43,784 nt of DNA from Gemmatimonadota bacterium (GCA_016871855.1 VHBQ01000021.1:1-43784); one strand, 5' to 3'. Shown: positions 9,031 through 16,659, numbered from the stretch's first letter. Numbers and translations are program-made. The notes: a model not told the origin generated them from the letters alone.

Positions 9031-9105
9031 TCGTTCTCTGTCGTTCTCTGTCGTTCTCTGTCGTTCTCTGTCGTTCTCTGTCGTTCTCTGTCGTTCTCTG
9101 TCGTT
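9031..9105. repeat. 10-bp tandem repeat directly after the rplI stop
   Basis: Seven perfect head-to-tail copies of TCGTTCTCTG (9031-9100) have partial copies at both ends. On the coding strand the array starts within three bases of the bL9 TAG stop (9110-9108). It is a variable-number tandem repeat candidate and pairs with the inverted arm at 8865-8888. Confidence 0.95.
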
Positions 9106-9107
9106 TT

Positions 9108-9551
9108 CTATCCCTTAATCACCCACACCTTGATCTCCGGCTTCACATCGGCGTGCAGCTTGATGCCGACCTTGTACACGCCCAGCGCCTTGATCGGCTC
9201 GTGCAGGTCGATCTGGCGCTTCTCGACGTGGACGCCCTGGGCCTCGAGCTGGGCGGCGATGTCGGCCGACGTCACCGAACCGAAGAGCTTGCCCTCTTCG
9301 CCGACACGCGCGGCAAAGGTGAGCGAGATCGGCTCGATCTTCGCGGCGAACTCCTCGGCCGCGGCCCGGCGCGCATTCTCGGCGGCCTCGAGGCTCGCCT
9401 TCTCCTGGGCGATTCGCTTCTTGTTCCCCGCCGTCGCCTCGTAGGCGATGCCGCGCGGGAGGAGGAAGTTGCGGGCGTAACCCGCCGACACCTTCACGAT
9501 GTCGCCCGGATGCCCGAGCTTCTCGACCGCTTCACGCAGAATGACTTCCAT
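9108..9551 (-). CDS. rplI: Large ribosomal subunit protein bL9
   Basis: A 147-residue bL9, a two-domain protein of the large subunit near the L1 stalk. The N-terminal domain is clear: MEVILREAVEKLGHPGDIVKVSAGYARNFLLPRG. It is followed by the long connecting helix rich in Ala and Glu, and the C-terminal rRNA-binding domain with GKLFGSVTSADIAAQL. The start at 9551 is chosen because it begins the family domain; a frame extension of four residues is possible. It is the fourth gene of the rpsF operon, 15 bases after the DUF2232-like gene. Confidence 0.97.
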   Translation of the reverse strand: MEVILREAVEKLGHPGDIVKVSAGYARNFLLPRGIAYEATAGNKKRIAQEKASLEAAENARRAAAEEFAAKIEPISLTFAARVGEEGKLFGSVTSADIAAQLEAQGVHVEKRQIDLHEPIKALGVYKVGIKLHADVKPEIKVWVIKG

Positions 9552-9566
9552 CGGAAACCCCAACGT

Positions 9567-10607
9567 TCAGGTTGACGGGCGGGCCTTGCGACGCCAATCG
9601 AGCCACGTGTCGCCCAGGCCGAGCCCCACGAATATCACACCCGCCGCGCCGGCGAACAGCACCGACAGGGCGACCACGAGCACCATCATCACCCGCCCGG
9701 GCGCCAGGAAGAACAGCGCCACCCCCGCTCCCCGGAGCGCGAAGAGCGCGCCGAAGAAGACCAGCAGGTTGGCGCCCGCATCCCGCGCGACGCCAAGACC
9801 GGGAGCCACCAGAAGGGCCAGCCCGCCGACCAGTCCCCAAATGAACTGATCATTGAACCGGAACTCCCTCAGCCGGGCCAGCGGCGCGCCGACCCGCGCG
9901 CGCCCGACCCGGTGATACAGCGCCCACGCGAGCGCGAGCGCGGCCAGCGTTTCCAGCGCCAGCAGGGCCGGGAAGAGCGCGGGCGACCGCTCGGCGGTGC
10001 GCCGAACCATCTCGCGCTGCTCCTGCAGCGTCCGCTCGAACCAGGCCGCCGATTCAGCGTTGGCCGCGCGGAACTCCTGCCAGTCCTTCGTCGTCAGGCG
10101 CACCTGCCAGTCGCGATCGAAGGCCTCCGACCGCCGCAGGAGCTCCGTGCCGACCACCTGCCGCACGCGGGCCGCTCCTCCCGGCGCCGCGAGCGCCGAA
10201 ACGCCCGCCACGGCGAGCGCCAACCCCAGCGTGGCCAGCGCGCGGGGCAGGAAGGAGTGCGTCGGCCAGGCCAGCGCCATCCCGCCAAATGCCACCGCCA
10301 CCAGCACGCCCCAGCCCTTGGCGAGCAGCGAGTACTCGCTGCGCATCGGGCCGGTCACGATGAGCCAGGCGGCGAATCCCACCCAGAGCACCGCGAGGAA
10401 CAGGCGTCCCCCGGACTTCCACCCCGCCAGCGCGCACGCGGCCACCGCGGGGACCATCACCAGCGCCGTCTCCGCCAGCGGGAAGATGACCGCGAAGGGC
10501 GGCATCGCCGGCAGGAGGAGCAGCAGCACCAGGCCGCCGACAACACCGCGCCAGCCGCGCTCCCGCGGAACCTCGGCCGGCGTGGGTTCGACGACGGCGT
10601 CCGTCAC
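9567..10607 (-). CDS. DUF2232 (YybS-like) integral membrane protein
   Basis: A 346-residue membrane protein. Around seven or eight hydrophobic helices are visible, for example VVGGLVLLLLLPAMPPFAVI, LFLAVLWVGFAAWLI, LLALETLAALALAWALYH and MMVLVVALSVLFAGAAGVIFVG. A soluble, charged stretch lies near residues 165-215. Its place between bS18 and bL9 matches the common position of DUF2232/YybS proteins, whose function is not established. The GTG start (10607) directly follows the bS18 TAA, indicating coupling. Family assignment rests on topology and gene order. Confidence 0.7.
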   Translation of the reverse strand: MTDAVVEPTPAEVPRERGWRGVVGGLVLLLLLPAMPPFAVIFPLAETALVMVPAVAACALAGWKSGGRLFLAVLWVGFAAWLIVTGPMRSEYSLLAKGWGVLVAVAFGGMALAWPTHSFLPRALATLGLALAVAGVSALAAPGGAARVRQVVGTELLRRSEAFDRDWQVRLTTKDWQEFRAANAESAAWFERTLQEQREMVRRTAERSPALFPALLALETLAALALAWALYHRVGRARVGAPLARLREFRFNDQFIWGLVGGLALLVAPGLGVARDAGANLLVFFGALFALRGAGVALFFLAPGRVMMVLVVALSVLFAGAAGVIFVGLGLGDTWLDWRRKARPST

Positions 10608-10829
10608 TTACTGCGTCTGCCCGCGCGTGTACGGGAGCAGGGCCAGGTACCGCGCCTTCTTGATGGCGACCGCCAGCTGGCGCTGGTGGCGCGCGCACGT
10701 GCCGCTCAGGCGGCTCGGCAGGATCTTGCCGTTGTCGGTGACGAAGCGCGCGAGGAACCGCTCGTCCTTGTAGTCGACGTGGCGGATGCGGGCTTCATCC
10801 ATGGGGCAGGTCTTCCGCTGGCGGCGCAT
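10608..10829 (-). CDS. rpsR: Small ribosomal subunit protein bS18
   Basis: A 73-residue bS18, which pairs with bS6 on the small-subunit platform. The family core is clear: [22 protein letters not shown] followed by [32 protein letters not shown]. The ATG at 10829 overlaps the last base of the bS6 TAA, giving a one-base TAATG junction. It is flanked by bS6 and the DUF2232-like gene in the conserved order. Confidence 0.97.
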   Translation of the reverse strand: MRRQRKTCPMDEARIRHVDYKDERFLARFVTDNGKILPSRLSGTCARHQRQLAVAIKKARYLALLPYTRGQTQ

Positions 10830-11191
10830 TATTCGTCGTCCTCGTCGTCGTCGTCACGGGCCCGCTTGGCGGCGAGCTGTTCCTCGGTCATCGGCGGGGC
10901 GCCGAGCTCATGCTCGTGGATCGAGATGAGGTAGCGCACCACGGCGTCGTCGAGCTTGAGCGAGCGCTCGAACTCCGGGAGCACCTTGCCGTCGGCCTTG
11001 AAGCGGGCGACCACATAGTAGCCCGTCTCGCGCTTGCCGATCTTGTAGGCCAGCTGGCGCCGGCCCCAATGGTTGAGCGCAATCTCGCCATCGGCGCTGA
11101 GCAGCGCGTGGTGCTTGGCGATCTTGTCGTTGATGGCGGCGTCTTCGAGCGTCGAGTCGAAGACGTACACCGCCTCGTATTCACGAGTCAC
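10829..11191 (-). CDS. rpsF: Small ribosomal subunit protein bS6
   Basis: A 120-residue bS6. It starts [17 protein letters not shown] from a GTG codon at 11191, ten bases after a strong AGGAGG site, which rules out the longer open frame to 11371. Core features are [23 protein letters not shown] and [14 protein letters not shown]. It ends in an acidic tail (DDDDEDDE), as in many bS6 proteins. It is the first gene of the operon rpsF-rpsR-DUF2232-rplI, read from the promoter at 11289-11317. Confidence 0.96.
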   Translation of the reverse strand: MTREYEAVYVFDSTLEDAAINDKIAKHHALLSADGEIALNHWGRRQLAYKIGKRETGYYVVARFKADGKVLPEFERSLKLDDAVVRYLISIHEHELGAPPMTEEQLAAKRARDDDDEDDE

Positions 11192-11288
11192 GGATGGCAA
11201 TCCTCCTTTGGTCGTTTGCGCCCCCCGCGGGTTGCCGACGCGGGAGGAGGCTGGGCGGCCGGAACGGCCGCGTGATGTGGAACCTTTA

Positions 11289-11317
11289 ATCATAGTCAGG
11301 GCAAGCACTTGGGTCAA
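11289..11317 (-). promoter_or_regulatory. Housekeeping-type promoter of the rpsF operon
   Basis: On the minus strand TTGACC (11317-11312) and TATGAT (11294-11289) are separated by exactly 17 bases, close to the sigma-70 consensus. The predicted transcript start lies about 90 bases ahead of the bS6 GTG. The promoter sits in the 204-base divergent gap between rpsF and the first lasso gene. Confidence 0.75.
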
Positions 11318-11395
11318 CCGCCGGGGCAGCGAATCGTTGAGGCGCCTCCCTTCGCACCTGACAAGCCCCAAGGGGGCGGCTATCCTTCAACTCCC

Positions 11396-11695
11396 ATGGC
11401 CAGTACGCTCTCGCTCGACGACATCGTCGTCGCCTCCAACGACCAGGTCGCCGCTGACTTGGCCGAGGAAGTGGTGATCCTCGGCATGAAGGAGGGCACC
11501 TACTTCTGCGTGTCCCAGGTCGCCGCCCGCATCTGGGCGCTGGTGCAGACCCCCCGGCGCCTCTCGGACGTCGTCTCGGCGCTGAGGTCGGAGTACGACG
11601 TCTCCGCTGAACAGTGCACTCGGGAGGTGCTGGCGTTCGTCGAGGAACTCGTCGCACGTGGGCTCGTGGTGCGGGATGCTCCGGCGCATCCGTAG
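11396..11695 (+). CDS. Lasso peptide B1: PqqD-like RiPP recognition protein
   Basis: A 99-residue stand-alone PqqD-like protein. Such B1 proteins bind the precursor leader and deliver it to the B2 protease. The PqqD pattern is visible: an N-terminal strand pair (VVASNDQVAADLAEEVVILG), then EGTYFCVSQVAARIWALV, TPRRLSDVVSALRSEYDVS and the helix VLAFVEELVARGLVV. The start at 11396 gives the usual family length. It is the first gene of the cluster, and its 3' end overlaps the B2 gene by 20 bases. No clear promoter is seen ahead of it. Confidence 0.88.
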   Translation: MASTLSLDDIVVASNDQVAADLAEEVVILGMKEGTYFCVSQVAARIWALVQTPRRLSDVVSALRSEYDVSAEQCTREVLAFVEELVARGLVVRDAPAHP

Positions 11696-12128
11696 GCTCG
11701 CGACGCTTCCTCCGGGTGAGCGCGCGCTCGCGCTCCAGGCGCTGTGGACCTTGCTGTGGGTGCGGCTCCTGCTCTGGGCGCTCTCGTTTCGTCGCGTGCG
11801 CGCGGTCGTGGATCGGTTGGCGATGGCGGCTGAACCGGTACCTGATGCGGATTTCGCGCGCGCGGTCCGCCGCGCCGTGGATCGCGCGGCGCGCACTGTC
11901 CCGGGAAGCGATTGCCTGCCACGCGCGCTGACCGCCGAGGTGATGCTCCGTCGCGCCGGTCGGCCGGCGCGGGTGTCCATAGGCGTGGCGTCCGACGGAC
12001 GGCTCCTCAGCGCGCACGCGTGGACGGAGAGCGCGGGGCTGATGGTGACCGGCGAGCGCAACGACCCGCATGACTTCCGCACGCTCACCGTGTTCGGCGA
12101 CGCGCCACCGGCGACGGGGCGACCGTGA
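11676..12128 (+). CDS. Lasso peptide B2: transglutaminase-like leader peptidase
   Basis: A 150-residue protein of the lasso B2 family (transglutaminase fold), the Cys protease that removes the leader peptide. The hydrophobic N-terminal stretch LQALWTLLWVRLLLWALSF is typical of these proteins. The catalytic Cys is in SDCLPRAL (C80) and the catalytic His in SAHAW (H114). The Asp of the triad is not assigned; D130 and D133 are candidates. The ATG at 11676 overlaps the B1 gene; a GTG at 11658 would add six residues. The end overlaps the methyltransferase start by GTGA (12125-12128). Confidence 0.88.
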   Translation: MLRRIRRLATLPPGERALALQALWTLLWVRLLLWALSFRRVRAVVDRLAMAAEPVPDADFARAVRRAVDRAARTVPGSDCLPRALTAEVMLRRAGRPARVSIGVASDGRLLSAHAWTESAGLMVTGERNDPHDFRTLTVFGDAPPATGRP

Positions 12129-13297
12129 GCTACAGGGTCCGGGACTATCTCGACATGATCGCGGATGAGCGCCGCACGGGCGCGTACGTCCGGGCCCTGC
12201 GGAAGCTGGTGAACGCGGAGTCCGTCGTCCTCGATCTCGGGGCCGGCTTCGGCTTCTTTGCCGTGCTCGCCGCGAAGCTCGGCGCGCGTCGCGCCTTCGC
12301 GATCGAGACCGAGGACGCCATCGGCCTGGGACCGGCGCTGGCGCAGGCGAACGGCGTGGACGACCGGGTCACCTTTCTCCAGGGCGACTCTCGGCAGGTG
12401 ACCCTGCCAGAGCGCGCGAATCTGCTGGTCGAGGATGTGCGTGGCGTCCTGCCGCTGCACAGCGAGCGCATCAAGCTCCTCGTGGACGCGCGCGAGCGCC
12501 TGCTCACGCCGGAGGCGCGGCTGATCGCCGTGCGAGACCGTCTTTGGGCGGCGCCAGCACGAGAGGCGCAGCGCGTGCGCGAGGTCCGCGCCATTACCGG
12601 CGCCGACGCCTTCGGCGTGAACCTCGGCGGCCTGCGCCCACATGTCGTGGACGCGCCGCATCGCCCGGGAGTCGAGCCCGACGATCTGCTGCTCCCGGGG
12701 GCTCCACTCGGCACCATCGAGTTGGTTAGTGTCAGCGATCCGAACTTCGAGGGCACGGCCCGCTGGAGCGTCCCGGCTCCGCTTGTCGCGGACGGGTTTG
12801 CGGTGTGGTTCGACGCCGAGCTGGCAGGAGGCGAGCGTTTCTCCTCGGCGCCGGGGTCGGAGCAGACCCTGCACCGCACCCTGTATCTGCCGTTGCGGCA
12901 TTCGATCACGGCGCCAGCGGGCGGCGAGCTGTCCCTGCGCTTCTGCGCTGTGCAAACCGCGGGCGAGTACACCTGGGTGTGGGAGTGCGCGGTCGCCGGT
13001 CCTGACGGACGCGAAGTCGTGCGGGCGGCCCGACAGTCCTCGCTCGGAGCGCTCGCCTTTACGCCTGCGCTTCTCGCGAAGGGATCGGAACTGCATCGTC
13101 CAAGCCTCGGGCTGGAAGGACGGCGCGTTCAGGCGACGATTTTACTGGCTGAGGCGGCTCGTTCCGTTGGGGAGATCGCCGCGGCGCTCGCCGCTCAACC
13201 GGCCCTTGCCTTCGCTTCACGTCAAGCCGCATTTGACTGGCTGCAGCGCACTCTGCCGTGGTTGGAGGCAGGGTCGGTGGTGCAACATAGACGGTGA
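12125..13297 (+). CDS. PRMT-like SAM-dependent methyltransferase in lasso cluster
   Basis: A 390-residue protein. The class I methyltransferase motif VLDLGAGFG (35-43) and the acidic end of strand 2 (FAIETED) are clear. The segment LLVEDVRGVLPLHSERIKLL occupies the place of the double-E loop of protein arginine methyltransferases. It is followed by a PRMT-like beta-rich half (LYLPLRHSITAPAGGELSLRF, then YTWVWEC). Residues about 330-388 (VGEIAAALAAQ, then FDWLQRTLPWLEAGSVV) resemble the last two-thirds of a PqqD/winged-helix recognition domain. The GTG start is coupled to B2. A role in methylating the lasso precursor is inferred from context; the residue could be one of the two Arg in the core tail. 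The target is not shown. Confidence 0.72.
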   Translation: MSYRVRDYLDMIADERRTGAYVRALRKLVNAESVVLDLGAGFGFFAVLAAKLGARRAFAIETEDAIGLGPALAQANGVDDRVTFLQGDSRQVTLPERANLLVEDVRGVLPLHSERIKLLVDARERLLTPEARLIAVRDRLWAAPAREAQRVREVRAITGADAFGVNLGGLRPHVVDAPHRPGVEPDDLLLPGAPLGTIELVSVSDPNFEGTARWSVPAPLVADGFAVWFDAELAGGERFSSAPGSEQTLHRTLYLPLRHSITAPAGGELSLRFCAVQTAGEYTWVWECAVAGPDGREVVRAARQSSLGALAFTPALLAKGSELHRPSLGLEGRRVQATILLAEAARSVGEIAAALAAQPALAFASRQAAFDWLQRTLPWLEAGSVVQHRR

Positions 13298-13302
13298 AGG
13301 AG

Positions 13303-13331
13303 TTGACTGTTATTGTGACGTTGTATATTTT
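13303..13331 (+). promoter_or_regulatory. Possible internal promoter ahead of the precursor genes
   Basis: TTGACT (13303-13308) is followed after 17 bases by TATTTT (13326-13331), with an overlapping TATATT at 13324. The stretch is strikingly AT-rich for this chromosome and lies in the 139-base gap between the methyltransferase and the first precursor. It would allow the precursors to be made in excess of the enzymes. Confidence 0.5.
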
Positions 13332-13436
13332 TTCGACATTACTCGCGGGGCTTAGTTTCAGTGACCTTGACGGCGTTTGCTCGTCGATCGGGGCCGTTAT
13401 AGAATGGGGCAGGCATCCTAGGCGAGCGGAGAGCTG

Positions 13437-13625
13437 ATGGCACACACCGATGATGGCGCGGGAGTGGCACCAGCGCGCGGCGAGGGCGCTGCGAGTCGGA
13501 CGCGCGCCCTGATGGCGTGGGCCAGCCCGCGCCTCGTGCAGATGGGATCGGTGGCGCAGTTGACGGCGAAGGTGGACCAAGTCGGTAACAAGGACGGCGG
13601 CGGCGGCATGACTAGGCGCACGTAG
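13437..13625 (+). CDS. Lasso precursor peptide A1
   Basis: A 62-residue precursor. The leader has the lasso recognition pattern with Trp in place of the usual Tyr: W28, P31, L33, G37, then T43 at the conserved penultimate leader position. Cutting two residues after T43 gives the 18-residue core KVDQVGNKDGGGGMTRRT. Asp9 of that core could close a nine-residue ring with the alpha-amine of Lys1; Gly at position 1 is the more usual choice in known lasso peptides. The core ends Arg-Arg-Thr. A GGAGAG ribosome site precedes the ATG. The next gene is a close duplicate. The cut site is predicted, not observed. Confidence 0.82.
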   Translation: MAHTDDGAGVAPARGEGAASRTRALMAWASPRLVQMGSVAQLTAKVDQVGNKDGGGGMTRRT

Positions 13626-13675
13626 GCGGGGTCACTTGCATTCGGTGTTCGTGGCCCGACACGGAGAACTGGGCG

Positions 13676-13861
13676 ATGCGGAGAGAGGGGCAGCGTACGG
13701 ACGATGCAACGACGGGCGCGCATGCGACCGACGGGGTGGTCGCGCGTGCGGCTTGGGTCCCGCCGCTGCTTCGGCGCCTTGGGTCAGTGGCGCAGGTCAC
13801 CTCCAAGGTGGACCTCATGGGGAATAAGGACGGCGGAGTCTGGCCGAAGCGGCGCACCTGA
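13676..13861 (+). CDS. Lasso precursor peptide A2
   Basis: A 61-residue paralogue of A1. The leader signature is conserved (W27, P30, L32, G36, T42), with GSVAQ shared exactly. The predicted core is KVDLMGNKDGGVWPKRRT, again 18 residues with Asp at position 9 and the tail Arg-Arg-Thr. Positions 1-3 and 6-11 match A1, while positions 4-5 and 12-15 differ, as expected of two related products sharing one set of enzymes. The leader ahead of residue 25 is unlike that of A1. A GGAG site precedes the ATG, and the cyclase gene starts nine bases downstream. Confidence 0.82.
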   Translation: MRREGQRTDDATTGAHATDGVVARAAWVPPLLRRLGSVAQVTSKVDLMGNKDGGVWPKRRT

Positions 13862-13870
13862 GACGGCGAC

Positions 13871-15661
13871 GTGCTGGCCTTCGGCGCCCTGATTGACCGC
13901 TCGCTGGCGCCGCTGGCCTCGAATCTGACGATGCGCCTGCGGCAAGCGCTTCCCGCGCTGCCCGGGCGCGTTTCCGTATCGGCGTCCCAGGGGGGAGAGG
14001 CGGTCGTCGCGCACCTCGCCGACGTGCGCGCGCTCCCGTTCGACGCTGACCTGCCGCTCTGGGACGGCGATCTGCTGGTTGCCGGGACCCTGCGGCTGGA
14101 TGCGCGCGAGGCACTGCGCGTCGCGCTGCGATGCGACACGAACGACGGCGACTCGGACGCCCAACTCGTCCACCGCGCGTACCACCAGTGGGGTGTGCGG
14201 CTCGCGGAGCATCTGCTGGGGGACTTCGCCTTCGTCGTCTGGGATCGTGCGCAGCGCCGACTGGTCTGCGCCCGCGACCCGCACGGCAACCGCCAACTGT
14301 ACTGGGGGTGTGCAGGAGCCGTCATGGCCGTGGGAAGCAGCGTCGACATCGTGCGCTCCCTTCCCGGCGTCTCCTCCGACCTCCACGCGAAAGCCGTCAG
14401 CGACTTCGTGCGGCATGGCTGGCCGATGGAAGCCGATCGCACGGTCTTCCGCGCGGTGCATCGCGTGCCGGCGGCGCACACGGTGGTGCTGCAAGACCTC
14501 GACCCGCCGCGGCTGCGACGCCACTGGGCGTTCCCGGTCCCCTCGCCGATCCGCCATCGCGATCCCGAGGACTACGCGGCGCAGTTCCGCGAAGTGTTGC
14601 AGGAGGCCGTGCGCGACCGGATGCGAACGCCGACGGCGGCTATCTACCTCAGTGGCGGCATGGACTCGACGATGTTGGCCGCCACCGCACGGCGCGCGGC
14701 GCCCGAGGTGTCGCTGTCGGCGTTCACGATGAGCTACCCGACCGTTGCGCCCAGCGACGACGAGGCGCTTTCCGTCGAGGTGGCGACCCGTCTGGGCCTG
14801 CCGCACACCGTGTTCAACCTGGACCGGGCGCACGCGCTCAGCTACCTGGAGGACCTCGACGCCCTGCCGCCGCTCCCGATGGATGAACCGGATCTCGCGC
14901 CTTCGCGCGAGACGCTGGCCCCGATCGCCGCGTGCGCCCCCGTGGTGATTGACGGCGAGGATGGCGACTGGCTGCTGCACGCGCCCACGCTGCTGACGCA
15001 GCTGCGGACGCAGCCGCTCGCCGAGGTCATCGGATCGTGGGGCCGCTTCTGGTGGCGCACCGGGCGACGCCCGTGGGTGGGACTGGAATGGCGGGACAGA
15101 CTCCGTCGCTGGCGGCGCAGCGCGCGCGAGAATCGCACGCCGTGGCTGCGGGCCGCGGACGCGTCCGACTACGCGGTTGCCGATGCCGCAACGCCGGCCA
15201 TCGAGCCGGAGCACCCGCTCCGACCGCGGAACGTGCGCGCGCTCTCCGCCCCAATCTGGGACGCCCTGTATGAGGCGCTGTCGCCGGCCGTCACGCGGCA
15301 GTCCGTGCTTCATACGCTGCCGCTCATGGATCCGCGCGTCATGGCCTTCGTCTTCGCCATTCCCCCCGTGCCGTGGTGCCAGGAGAAGCACCTCTTTCGC
15401 GTGGCCATGCGCGACGCGCTCCCGCCGGCCGTGCTCGCACGCCCGAAGACGCCGCTCGCCGGCTCCTTCGAAGCCCAAGTGGCGCGATGGCGCGCGGCGG
15501 GCGGTGCTGGGACGCGGATCTCCGAGCGGGTCGCGCCGTGGGTGGACGTCGAGACGGTGCGCCGCGTCCTGCGCGCGGGGACACCATACGAGGTGATCGA
15601 CGCGTGGCGTGTCCTCCAGTTGGACCGCTGGCTGGAGCGGGAGGAGCGGCGACGTGCCTGA
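13871..15661 (+). CDS. Lasso cyclase C: asparagine synthetase-like macrolactam synthetase
   Basis: A 596-residue protein with the two-domain layout of asparagine synthetase B. The N-terminal glutaminase-like domain (about 1-210; LLGDFAFVVWDRAQRRL, ARDPHGNRQLYW) starts from a GTG and lacks an N-terminal catalytic Cys, as in lasso C proteins. The synthetase domain has the ATP-binding PP-loop SGGMDST (261-267) and DGEDGDW further on. It is expected to adenylate the Asp9 side chain and join it to the core N-terminus, folding the lasso. The context with B1, B2 and precursors excludes ordinary asparagine synthesis. Its 3' end overlaps the kinase gene. Confidence 0.9.
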   Translation: MLAFGALIDRSLAPLASNLTMRLRQALPALPGRVSVSASQGGEAVVAHLADVRALPFDADLPLWDGDLLVAGTLRLDAREALRVALRCDTNDGDSDAQLVHRAYHQWGVRLAEHLLGDFAFVVWDRAQRRLVCARDPHGNRQLYWGCAGAVMAVGSSVDIVRSLPGVSSDLHAKAVSDFVRHGWPMEADRTVFRAVHRVPAAHTVVLQDLDPPRLRRHWAFPVPSPIRHRDPEDYAAQFREVLQEAVRDRMRTPTAAIYLSGGMDSTMLAATARRAAPEVSLSAFTMSYPTVAPSDDEALSVEVATRLGLPHTVFNLDRAHALSYLEDLDALPPLPMDEPDLAPSRETLAPIAACAPVVIDGEDGDWLLHAPTLLTQLRTQPLAEVIGSWGRFWWRTGRRPWVGLEWRDRLRRWRRSARENRTPWLRAADASDYAVADAATPAIEPEHPLRPRNVRALSAPIWDALYEALSPAVTRQSVLHTLPLMDPRVMAFVFAIPPVPWCQEKHLFRVAMRDALPPAVLARPKTPLAGSFEAQVARWRAAGGAGTRISERVAPWVDVETVRRVLRAGTPYEVIDAWRVLQLDRWLEREERRRA

Positions 15662-16619
15662 CTATGGGCTCTACGGCCTGGTGATCCGCAGCGACCGCGC
15701 GCTTGACGGCCTCGCCCCTGCGCCCGCCGGCGCCTCCGTGGACGTGGACGTGGTGCTCGGTCGTGGGCGGCTCGACACGCCACCGTGGGAGCGGGCGGCG
15801 CCGTACTACGAGGAGCCCACGCCGGAGGGTGAGCCACCGACGCTGGTCGTGCGACGAGACGCCGCGCTGGGTTTCATCTTTCGCTACGCCGACGGCACGG
15901 AGTTCGTGCTGGACCGCAGCGCGACCACGATCACGGCCGCGTGGGCCGCGGCGTCCACGCTCGCCGACACGGCGACATACCTGCTGGGGCCGGTCCTTGG
16001 GTTCGCGCTGCGCCTGCGGGGCGTGCTGGCCTTCCACGCGAGCGCCGTCCTGCTGGAAGGTCGCGCCGTGCTGTTTGCTGGACCGAGCGGGGCGGGGAAG
16101 TCCACGATTGCTGCGGCCTGCGCCGCGGCCGGTGTGCCGGTGCTCTCGGATGACGTGGTCGCGGTGCGCATGCTTCACGGCGAGGCGATGGCGTTCCCAT
16201 CGTACCGTCTCCTCCGGCTCTGGGACGAGAGTGAGAGGATCTTGTTTGGCACGACCGGCGAGTTGCCGCTCCTGACGCCCACCTGGGAGAAGCGTGCGCT
16301 TCCCCTCGGCCGCGCCTTCCCGTTTCACGAATTGCCGGCGCCGCTCGGCGACCTCTTCCTGCTGGCGCCTCGAGCGGATGATCCTCGCGCGCCGTACGTC
16401 GAGCCGATGCCGCCGGGTGACGCGTTCATGGGGCTCCTGGCGAACACGTACGCGAACTACCTGCTCGACGACGCGATGCGGGGTGAGGAGATGCGCGGAC
16501 TCGACACCGTGGTGCGCGGACGGCGCGTTCGACGGCTGGTGCCGCACGCCGATCCCGCGCGGCTCGACGCGCTCGTGGCCGCCGTGCGCGCGGCCGTGGC
16601 CGACGCGGCCCCGCGCTGA
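15654..16619 (+). CDS. HPr kinase-like lasso peptide kinase
   Basis: A 321-residue protein. An HPr-kinase/PEPCK-type nucleotide fold is shown by FHASAVLLEG, the P-loop GPSGAGKST (about 143-151) and LSDDVVAV. The N-terminal half is unlike HPr kinase, and no phosphotransferase genes are nearby. Kinases of this type in paeninodin-like lasso clusters phosphorylate the hydroxyl of the C-terminal Ser of the precursor. Here both precursors end in Thr, so Thr would be the expected acceptor. The GTG start at 15654 overlaps the cyclase stop by eight bases. The biochemical role is inferred from family and context. Confidence 0.8.
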   Translation: MPDYGLYGLVIRSDRALDGLAPAPAGASVDVDVVLGRGRLDTPPWERAAPYYEEPTPEGEPPTLVVRRDAALGFIFRYADGTEFVLDRSATTITAAWAAASTLADTATYLLGPVLGFALRLRGVLAFHASAVLLEGRAVLFAGPSGAGKSTIAAACAAAGVPVLSDDVVAVRMLHGEAMAFPSYRLLRLWDESERILFGTTGELPLLTPTWEKRALPLGRAFPFHELPAPLGDLFLLAPRADDPRAPYVEPMPPGDAFMGLLANTYANYLLDDAMRGEEMRGLDTVVRGRRVRRLVPHADPARLDALVAAVRAAVADAAPR

Positions 16620-16659
16620 CTCGTACCGCGCCGGGCGAATCGGCGCCATCTTCCTCCCT

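Noticed and set aside
9031..9105. Possible CRISPR array
   Set aside because: Units are 10 bases, contiguous, without spacers, and no cas genes are nearby. The same applies to 21639-21797.
11387..13096. 569-codon minus-strand open frame through the lasso B and methyltransferase genes
   Set aside because: No family pattern; it is the complement of three recognised plus-strand genes.
13871..15661. Ordinary asparagine synthetase AsnB
   Set aside because: No N-terminal catalytic Cys, and it lies between lasso precursors and a lasso kinase.
15654..16619. HPr kinase/phosphorylase of sugar regulation
   Set aside because: Only the P-loop half matches; no HPr or PTS genes nearby, and the context is a lasso cluster.
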